From JAUSKF01 sp964545345 (GTDB lineage Bacteria > Patescibacteriota > Minisyncoccia > UBA6257 > WO2-44-18): a stretch of DNA of 6,737 bases. Where the stretch lies: positions 1 through 6,737 of the forward strand of contig CAZJFE010000034.1 in the NCBI GenBank assembly GCA_964545345.1, written 5' to 3'. The notes below the pieces were generated by a model. That model saw nothing but the letters and a program-made list of their open reading frames with translations. It did not search any database and was not told the DNA's origin. Shown in pieces: positions 1 to 5,121 of this stretch. Both the position numbers and the translations under genes were made by a program. Within the stretch, counting starts at the first letter, position 1. The number at the start of each line of letters is the position of its first letter.

Positions 1-490
1 TTAATTCATTAATGTTTTTGACATTAAAAAAGTATGGGAATACTTCAAAAATTGTTGGGCCGCCAATAATTACCAACTCCGGATCAGTGAGCGGAATATC
101 TAACCTTTTCTCCAGATCAACGCCCTTATAATTTTTAATGGTAACCTCAACCAACTGATCACCCCGGCGCCCATTGGCTGTAAAAGAGATATTTTTCAGA
201 CCGATGCCGGATTTTAGCTCATCATTGTTGATCAGCCAGCTAATTTGGAGTCCGGAGAGATTGGCGATTTTCCCCCCGTCAATTAGCTCCAAAGCAACTT
301 CTATTTTAGAGCCATCAACTGGCATTACCTTTCCTTGATAGGAGGGCGGGGCGTAGTTGTCGGATTTCCAGGTGACCATAAACTCCGGCACTGCTTGCGC
401 GGTTGCCAGAGCAGAGAATAGAAAATAAGCGCTAGAAACTAGCATTAAAGAGTGACCGATGGCCTTTACATTGAGATATTCAGGAATCAT
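1..490 (-). CDS. Secreted surface protein with Ig/PKD-like beta region (3' end outside window)
   Basis: Open reading frame from ATG at 488-490 running off the left edge without a stop; 163 codons are visible. The N-terminus is a good signal peptide: a short polar start (MIPEYLNVKAIGHS), a hydrophobic core at about residues 15-30 and an A-x-A-type cleavage site ending TAQA, followed by VPEF, so it should be exported. The mature part has beta-rich alternation, with W-K-S-D-N-Y and SYQGK near the start, then ISWLINN and VEVTIKNYKG, resembling Ig- or PKD-like folds of bacterial surface proteins. From memory, similar proteins with a TW-x(4)-Y-x-P-x-x-Y-x-GK opening occur in Patescibacteria; this was not searched. 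It lies 45 bases downstream of the glycine-heptad gene, same strand. No Shine-Dalgarno site precedes the ATG. An in-frame TAA at 494-496 blocks any longer start. Function is unknown; a pilus, adhesin or envelope role beside the secretion genes is inference. Confidence 0.75.
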   Translation of the reverse strand, partial: MIPEYLNVKAIGHSLMLVSSAYFLFSALATAQAVPEFMVTWKSDNYAPPSYQGKVMPVDGSKIEVALELIDGGKIANLSGLQISWLINNDELKSGIGLKNISFTANGRRGDQLVEVTIKNYKGVDLEKRLDIPLTDPELVIIGGPTIFEVFPYFFNVKNINEL

Positions 491-504
491 TAATTATTAT
501 CTTA

Positions 505-513
505 AGTATATCA
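505..513 (-). promoter_or_regulatory. Candidate extended -10 promoter element
   Basis: On the minus strand the 45-base gap contains TGATATACT, which fits the extended -10 pattern TG-n-TATAAT with one mismatch. No good -35 box lies 16 to 18 bases upstream, as expected for an extended -10 promoter. Transcription would begin near position 498, leaving a leader of only about 8 bases before the ATG at 490. This would make the surface-protein mRNA almost leaderless, in keeping with its missing Shine-Dalgarno site. It is a single short motif in AT-rich DNA and may be chance. Confidence 0.3.
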
Positions 514-535
514 TCCGTGGTTATCGGGTCGGAAT

Positions 536-1492
536 TCACATATCAAAATTGTCATTTTCCGCGTGCTCTTTTCGGAGCTCCTTACCCGCCTCTTTAACCA
601 TACTACCCGTTTCTCGAACACCTTTCCCTACTTCTTGAGTCGCTTTTCCCGCGCTTTCTGTTTTTTTACCGACATCGGCGACGGCCCTTCCCGCTTTTTC
701 GGTGGCCTGTCCAACAGCTTTAGCTACTTTTCCCGCGCCTTCGGCAACTTTTCCTCCCGCCTCGGCAACCTTTCCGGCGCCGTAAGTGATCCCTCCGGCG
801 ACAGCTAGTGGCACACCAACGATCGCACCCAGCCCCGTCCCCGATAATTCACTTCCCGCCTCCATCATTTTTGAGCCGACAGCCGACGTTCCCTTTCCGG
901 CAACTCCGATTGCTTGCCCCCCGATTTCCGTTCCTTTCCCTGTCGCCCCCGCCACCTTACCGACGCCCTCAACTATTTGACCGCCAGATTTAACGGCCGC
1001 GCCACCATATTGAATGGCCTGACCGGTTTTCACTATAGGAGTTCCCGAAGATTTAATGACTGATCCAGTCGCTTCTACAACTTTCCCAGTTTTCGGATAT
1101 AGGGTTTTAGATGAATCGTTCTGATAGGCCGGAATTGAGCCCTTCGGTTTCCGCACTTTCAATCCCTGTATGGTATTTAGGGGTCGGGCTTTGTCTGATT
1201 TGGCATTTAGGCCGAGGAGGAAGCCGACTATCCGAAATGGGCCGGCTCCGAGCCAGGGGATCAATTCCAGCATATTAGCGGCCATGTTGTATAACCCACC
1301 TCCTCTCTTGTATGCGAAGTAAATAGTGGTTATCGGCCAGGTTAGGGCGTCTAGAATCAAGAAATCGTCTAATCCAAAGAAAAACAGCACCATCCCGATG
1401 ATCTCGGTTAGGGCGATATAGACGGCGATGAATTTCCCTACTATGTCGGTTTTTTGCTCCATCCTATTTGAACTATTAACTAAAGAAACCAA
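536..1492 (-). CDS. Membrane-anchored glycine-heptad repeat protein, unknown function
   Basis: I do not recognise this 318-residue protein. Residues about 18-40 and 43-61 are hydrophobic membrane segments separated by LDD. A third apolar stretch at about 74-95 (ELIPWLGAGPF region) may be a membrane or re-entrant helix. A basic linker (about 97-135, rich in K and R) follows. Residues 136-309 are a strikingly regular repeat: glycine opens every seventh residue for 12 units, then a hydrophobic 20-residue break (220-239), then 10 more units. The fourth place of each unit is V, I, A, T, L or M and the fifth is often charged, so the region should form long amphipathic helices with a glycine face. 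The start is TTG at 1490-1492, four bases after the virB4 stop and 9 bases after a GGAG. An ATG at 1460-1462 (308 residues) is the alternative but lacks a spaced ribosome site. It ends in TGA at 536-538. Position suggests co-expression with the VirB4 machine. Confidence 0.85.
   Translation of the reverse strand: MVSLVNSSNRMEQKTDIVGKFIAVYIALTEIIGMVLFFFGLDDFLILDALTWPITTIYFAYKRGGGLYNMAANMLELIPWLGAGPFRIVGFLLGLNAKSDKARPLNTIQGLKVRKPKGSIPAYQNDSSKTLYPKTGKVVEATGSVIKSSGTPIVKTGQAIQYGGAAVKSGGQIVEGVGKVAGATGKGTEIGGQAIGVAGKGTSAVGSKMMEAGSELSGTGLGAIVGVPLAVAGGITYGAGKVAEAGGKVAEGAGKVAKAVGQATEKAGRAVADVGKKTESAGKATQEVGKGVRETGSMVKEAGKELRKEHAENDNFDM
566..775 (-). repeat. Second glycine-heptad array (10 units, protein level)
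   Basis: Residues 240-309 split into ten units, each starting with Gly. The first three, GKVAEAG, GKVAEGA and GKVAKAV, are the most alike and still show a 21-base DNA similarity around 713-775. Later units (GKKTESA, GKGVRET, GKELRKE) are more charged. The array is followed directly by an acidic C-terminus ending NDNFDM. Confidence 0.85.
836..1087 (-). repeat. First glycine-heptad array (12 units, protein level)
   Basis: Residues 136-219 of the 318-residue membrane protein split without gaps into twelve 7-residue units, each beginning with Gly, such as GKVVEAT, GQAIQYG and GQIVEGV. The 21-base periodicity is degenerate at DNA level, so this is an old repeat kept by protein selection rather than a recent tandem duplication. 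If helical, it would be about 126 angstroms long at 1.5 angstroms per residue. Confidence 0.85.
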
Positions 1493-1496
1493 CTAA

Positions 1497-3878
1497 CTAC
1501 TCTCCCGGGGTTTGCTCAAGCAACTGCTCCGGTTTCGTGGTGATAACCTGGTCTTCAGTGTAGGAGGCCACAATTTGGATGGCGACGTGGTTTGGCCCGG
1601 CAAAGAATAATCCTTGTCCGACGTGCGCCTCCAAAAGCAATGTTTTTTCCACTTCGGTTAGGTTGAAAGTCTTGGAGATCAGATCAATCATCGCGGGAGA
1701 TTGCTTGAGCAACAACTGGATGGAGGAGTTGGTGACGATCGGCCGTCCATACGGGGAATTTACGAAATCTTCCACGTCTTGGGTAATGGTGGTGATTCCC
1801 AGGAAGTATTTGCGGGCGCGTTTTACCAAACCGAACAAGAAAGAGGCGCCGTCTTTGTATTTCATCATCCACCAGGCCTCATCAATAATCAGCACCCGGC
1901 GTTTTAATTCCGCCCGGATTAGATTCCAGATAAAGTTCAAGATAATGTAGATAGCGATCGGGCGGAGCTCGTCTTCTAGGTCGCGGATAGAGAAAACGAT
2001 GATTCGGTTACGGATATCAATATTGGTTGAGTTGTTGGTGAAGCCGGCGTAACTGCCTTTAGTAAATCGATACAGTCGTTCCGCCAGCTTCCGGCCGCCG
2101 GACATATTTTCCAGAACTGTCTGTAGGTTTTCCAGAAGCGGCGGAGTGGCTTTTGAGAAATCTTTACCGGCCACAATATCAAAAGCGGCGTAGGTTTCGG
2201 AAATGGCTTGGTCTAACAGAGATTCTTCCTCGGTGTTCATCTCCCCAAGCATCAGCTTAAGCAATCCGGCCAGGTTTACTATGTGCGATTTCAAGACATC
2301 GGCGGGGTTTTCCCCTTCCGGGATGATTGGCACGTCAAAAGGGTTGATATGATTCTCAGAAGCCAGGGAAATTTTAAAGAAACTTCCCCCGACGGTCTTT
2401 GCCAGTGACTCATATTCGTTTTCCGGATCAATAATCAAAACGTCCGTCCCGGTCATCAGTAATCTAAGCGCCTCAAGTTTTGTGGCGTAAGATTTACCGG
2501 CGCCGGATTTAGCGAAGATCACCAGGTTCGCATTTTCCAGCGAGAAGCGATCAAAGATAATCAAAGTGTTGTTATTGCGATTAACGCCATAAAGAATTCC
2601 TTCGTCCGAGGTTAAGTTAGCGGATACAAATGGGAAGAAAGAAGAGACTGGGCCGGAATTGAGAGGGGTGTGGATTAAAAGTTTGTCGGTGCCTAGCGGA
2701 ATGGTTGAGGTTAAGCCGTCTACCTGCTGAAAAGAGCTTGGTTTAGCGTAAATCAGCTTACTCTCCAATACGTAATTAACTTGAGATTCTAATTTATTAA
2801 GGTTTTCCAAGGAATCAGCATAAAGGGTCATATAGACACCTACATTAAATAGGTGTTCCTGACCCTGTTGGAGTGAGTCGCGCAGAGCTTCAATATCTTG
2901 GAAGGCGGTTTCTAACATCGGGTTGCGGACTAATCCTTTAGCTTCCTGTTCTTGCAGTTCGGCCTGGATTTGAGCGGTCTTCTTCCGGAGGTTTTTCAGA
3001 GCCATCGCGGTATCTACCGGGTGCACGAAAATAGCGATATCAATCAAGTCGGGCATGTTGATGATCGGAGCGAACCAACCGGTGGCGAGGAACCTCGGGT
3101 AGGTGAAGATAAAGACAGTTTTCACAAACTTTCCTCCGAGTTTCAGATAGTTGCTATTCACCTCCATGGCGGCCGGAGCGATGATATCGGAAATGGTCTT
3201 GCCTTCAACGTTGGTTTTGGCGATTTCTAGGGTCTTCTTTTCAAAGGACTCCGGGTTATAGAGGTTATAAAATAGTTCAATAATCGCCTCATCGTCTAGA
3301 ATCGCTCCCTGCAACCCGATAGCGGTCAGCCCGGTCACTACCCGATCCACTCTCTGATTGAGTTGCTGAAGATTTTGCTGGAAGAGCCGTTCTTTATCCT
3401 CGGTAACGGCCGCGGCGGGCTTCTTCTTTGTAAAAGGGCTGAGCAACTTTTCCGCTAGTCCTCCACCTCCCGAAAGCTGGACGGGCGCCGGATCATAAGA
3501 GATCACAATGAAAAACGCCTTGTTCATAATCGGATTTTGGGCCACGAAGGCCCCGACGAACTCCCGATATCCGGCTAGTTGCACCTTTAAAAGCTCATTG
3601 TTTTCTTGAGTTGACTCCCTCTCTTCTAAGCGTTGAAGATAATTGGCGATGTTTAACCGGCGGGAATGGATGAAAAGCTGAATTGAGAAATCTAAACTGT
3701 TCAGGAAATTTTGATAAGCATAAGTAATGAGTCCCTGCTCTTCGTCTGATTTCAAGTCAAAATTAATTCCGGATACCATAACCACCTTTCGGAGGGCGCC
3801 GCTCTTCAAGATCAGCGTGTTCTCGCGGACAGAGTCTATCTCTATAAATTGTTGGGTCGGTGATGATTCTTTAGCCAT
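1497..3878 (-). CDS. virB4: VirB4-family type IV secretion ATPase
   Basis: A complete 793-residue protein, the usual size for VirB4/TraE/PrgJ ATPases, which hydrolyse ATP at the inner face of the membrane to power assembly and substrate transfer in type IV secretion. Residues about 15-400 form the CagE/TrbE/VirB N-terminal region, with a flexible Gly- and Lys-rich loop at about 135-160. The ATPase core follows: Walker A AKSGAGKS at 456-463 (K462, S463), a conserved IDPENEYE at 483-490, a YAGFTNNSTNIDI segment near 610-622, Walker B VLIIDEAW at 662-669 (D666, E667), the ITQDVEDF sensor segment with Q700, and TNSSIQLLLKQ at 716-726. All catalytic elements look intact. There is no membrane segment, so it must dock on membrane partners, probably the adjacent PrgI and VirB6-like proteins. 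The ATG directly abuts the prgI TAA (no bases between), which fixes the start and suggests coupled translation. The stop is TAG. Confidence 0.95.
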   Translation of the reverse strand: MAKESSPTQQFIEIDSVRENTLILKSGALRKVVMVSGINFDLKSDEEQGLITYAYQNFLNSLDFSIQLFIHSRRLNIANYLQRLEERESTQENNELLKVQLAGYREFVGAFVAQNPIMNKAFFIVISYDPAPVQLSGGGGLAEKLLSPFTKKKPAAAVTEDKERLFQQNLQQLNQRVDRVVTGLTAIGLQGAILDDEAIIELFYNLYNPESFEKKTLEIAKTNVEGKTISDIIAPAAMEVNSNYLKLGGKFVKTVFIFTYPRFLATGWFAPIINMPDLIDIAIFVHPVDTAMALKNLRKKTAQIQAELQEQEAKGLVRNPMLETAFQDIEALRDSLQQGQEHLFNVGVYMTLYADSLENLNKLESQVNYVLESKLIYAKPSSFQQVDGLTSTIPLGTDKLLIHTPLNSGPVSSFFPFVSANLTSDEGILYGVNRNNNTLIIFDRFSLENANLVIFAKSGAGKSYATKLEALRLLMTGTDVLIIDPENEYESLAKTVGGSFFKISLASENHINPFDVPIIPEGENPADVLKSHIVNLAGLLKLMLGEMNTEEESLLDQAISETYAAFDIVAGKDFSKATPPLLENLQTVLENMSGGRKLAERLYRFTKGSYAGFTNNSTNIDIRNRIIVFSIRDLEDELRPIAIYIILNFIWNLIRAELKRRVLIIDEAWWMMKYKDGASFLFGLVKRARKYFLGITTITQDVEDFVNSPYGRPIVTNSSIQLLLKQSPAMIDLISKTFNLTEVEKTLLLEAHVGQGLFFAGPNHVAIQIVASYTEDQVITTKPEQLLEQTPGE
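1502..1506 (-). promoter_or_regulatory. Ribosome binding site for the TTG start of the glycine-heptad gene
   Basis: The minus strand reads GGGAG here, inside the last sense codons of virB4 (Pro-Gly-Glu-stop), with 9 bases between it and the TTG at 1492. It is the only plausible Shine-Dalgarno match at a usable distance among the complete genes of this window, and it favours TTG at 1492 over the ATG at 1462. The 4-base distance between the virB4 stop and this start points to translational coupling. Confidence 0.45.
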
Positions 3879-4445
3879 TTATTTAATTATACCCTTATCT
3901 TTTTTAGAGAGTATGTTTCTTAGCGGTGTTAGGGAAGTTTTTTGGGTTTTATCGGTTCCAAACACCTCATGAACGATTGGGGTTTGAACGGGAGTTACGG
4001 CTTGGGATGCTTGCTGCGGATTTGGCGCAACCACTTGTGGAATAGGGCTGGCTTTTTTAGTCACTAAGCTAAGCCAAGTAGCCCGGATCTTTGAGGTCGC
4101 CGGTAGGCCGGGGGCGGCCTGCATCCGTGGCATTTTTGGAACTCCGGGCATACTCGGCTGGACGTCCTTTCTTTGCCACAGATACAATTTCGGCTTCCAT
4201 ATATATAGGGCGGCATTCATGAAGAAAACTTCAAATGGCCGACCGTTATATTTGAGGAAGGCAAAAGCGGAGGCAGCTAGCCCCATTATGACCGTGAGAA
4301 TCAACCAGAGCTCCAGACGAAGAGTGAAGAACATAAAAAAGCTCAGTAAACCGGCGACGCCGATATACATAAACTGTTTTATGGTTAACGGTCCGACTAT
4401 TTTCGGTTCCGTTTCAATGAATTGTGGAACTTGGAATTGAGCCAT
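3879..4445 (-). CDS. prgI: PrgI-family (VirB3-like) membrane protein with extended tail
   Basis: This 188-residue protein begins with the characteristic PrgI pattern: QFQVPQFIETEPKIVGPLT, then two transmembrane helices at about 24-41 and 45-64, an NGRPF motif at 67-71 and WKPKLYLWQR at 83-92. PrgI is the VirB3-like subunit that joins the VirB4 ATPase to the membrane channel in Gram-positive conjugation systems. The family core ends near residue 92. The remaining roughly 95 residues are an added Pro/Gln/Ala-rich, probably disordered tail, ending in a basic segment (LRNILSKKDKGIIK). ATG at 4443-4445 lies five bases after the TAA of the preceding gene, without a visible Shine-Dalgarno site. Its own TAA abuts the virB4 ATG. 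The order VirB6-like, PrgI, VirB4 supports the call. Confidence 0.93.
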   Translation of the reverse strand: MAQFQVPQFIETEPKIVGPLTIKQFMYIGVAGLLSFFMFFTLRLELWLILTVIMGLAASAFAFLKYNGRPFEVFFMNAALYIWKPKLYLWQRKDVQPSMPGVPKMPRMQAAPGLPATSKIRATWLSLVTKKASPIPQVVAPNPQQASQAVTPVQTPIVHEVFGTDKTQKTSLTPLRNILSKKDKGIIK

Positions 4446-4450
4446 GTTGA

Positions 4451-5119
4451 TTATTTTAACTTACTCACCCAGGAATCCGCCCCGAATGGGTTATTATCTT
4501 CGGGTTTCCCGCCTTGATCTGGCCGGGCAGATTTGACATTGATTTTGACCGGCAGTTCAACTATCGGCGCTTTTGTCGTCTGCGGCCGGTCGTTCGTCGT
4601 TTGTCGTAAGTCGCTAGGCGTTATTGGTTTTGGTGGGGTTGGTGGCGGAGTTGGCCGAACCGGGATTGCCGGGGTAGGGTTGGCTGCTGGTTTATAAATC
4701 GGCTGATTGGGCATAGCTGGGATGGCGGCAATCCGTGGCGCCTGAAGTTTTTCGGCATAGATCTCTTTGATGTCTACGCCTAGTTCATTGCGAAGCGGGA
4801 CCTCGATTGGACGGAGCATTTTCTCTTCAATCTCTTTGGTAATATTGAAGGCCATCTCTCTATCGAGCCCAAGCTCTTTGGATAATCTATCCGGTAAATC
4901 TTTTGGCCTCAATTCCTTGATGGCAATCTGTAGGATCAAGTCTGGGACGACGGCAGATTTTATTCCTTGCAACCCAAGGCGGTTATTGAGGTTGATAATC
5001 AGATAAAGCAAGGAGTTTGAGCCCAGCCATTCGCGGATACTTTCAGGCATGGTCTCCAACCAGTCTTGGACTGGAGGAGTGGTCGCCGGTTTATTCATTG
5101 GGTTGAGATTATCAGTCAT
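4451..5119 (-). CDS. Helical protein with proline-rich tail, secretion-locus component of unknown function
   Basis: I cannot assign a named family to this 222-residue protein. It has no signal peptide or membrane segment and is probably cytoplasmic. Residues about 18-125 look alpha-helical: a segment with WLETMPESIREWL, then SLLYLIINLNNRLGL, then a stretch of alternating acidic and basic helices (ELRPKDLPDRLSKELGLD, ITKEIEEKMLRPIEVPL, NELGVDIKEI). Residues about 127-200 are a Pro/Ala/Thr-rich disordered linker that includes a short DNA tandem repeat. The C-terminus ends with a small conserved-looking motif, NPFGADSWVSKLK, which could be a docking peptide. The ATG at 5117-5119 is two bases after the VirB6-like gene's TAA, and PrgI starts five bases beyond its own TAA. 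It is thus embedded between two core secretion genes, so a scaffold or adaptor role for the VirB6/PrgI/VirB4 complex is a reasonable inference, nothing more. Met8 is a possible later start. Confidence 0.85.
   Translation of the reverse strand: MTDNLNPMNKPATTPPVQDWLETMPESIREWLGSNSLLYLIINLNNRLGLQGIKSAVVPDLILQIAIKELRPKDLPDRLSKELGLDREMAFNITKEIEEKMLRPIEVPLRNELGVDIKEIYAEKLQAPRIAAIPAMPNQPIYKPAANPTPAIPVRPTPPPTPPKPITPSDLRQTTNDRPQTTKAPIVELPVKINVKSARPDQGGKPEDNNPFGADSWVSKLK
4575..4616 (-). repeat. Heptanucleotide tandem repeat in the proline-rich linker
   Basis: Six consecutive 7-base units, read on the plus strand as GTCGTNN. Four are good from 4589 to 4616, one is good at 4575-4581 and one is diverged (GCGGCCG) at 4582-4588. 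On the coding strand the motif reads NNACGAC. Because 7 is not a multiple of 3 the coded peptide repeats only every 21 bases, seen as QTT-NDRP-QTT at about residues 173-182. The whole repeat (42 bases) preserves frame. Confidence 0.7.
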
Positions 5120-5121
5120 GG

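Noticed and set aside
491..535. Rho-independent terminator after the glycine-heptad gene
   Set aside because: I found no stable inverted repeat followed by a T-run on the minus strand in this gap.
536..538. TGA read as glycine (genetic code 25) extending the 318-residue protein
   Set aside because: Reading through adds only four codons before an in-frame TAA, and the other complete genes end in TAA or TAG without internal TGA, so the standard bacterial code suffices.
563..993. Three overlapping plus-strand frames rich in Ser, Phe and Pro
   Set aside because: They are the antisense image of the Gly/Ala/Lys heptad repeat, which leaves long open frames on the opposite strand. They have no ribosome site or sensible protein pattern.
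1579..1950. Plus-strand open frames opposite the virB4 C-terminal region
   Set aside because: They lie entirely against the conserved VirB4 ATPase core, whose codons are fixed by known motifs. No protein features support them.
2952..3230. Plus-strand 92-codon frame
   Set aside because: Antisense to the virB4 N-terminal half, with unstructured composition and no start signal.
3886..3891. Perfect TATAAT on the minus strand just before the virB4 ATG
   Set aside because: It is the coding sequence of the last PrgI residues (Gly-Ile-Ile-Lys), no -35 box lies at the right distance, and the zero-base junction fits one operon.
3727..3972. Plus-strand frame crossing the virB4/prgI junction
   Set aside because: It overlaps two well-supported minus-strand genes and has no recognisable protein features.
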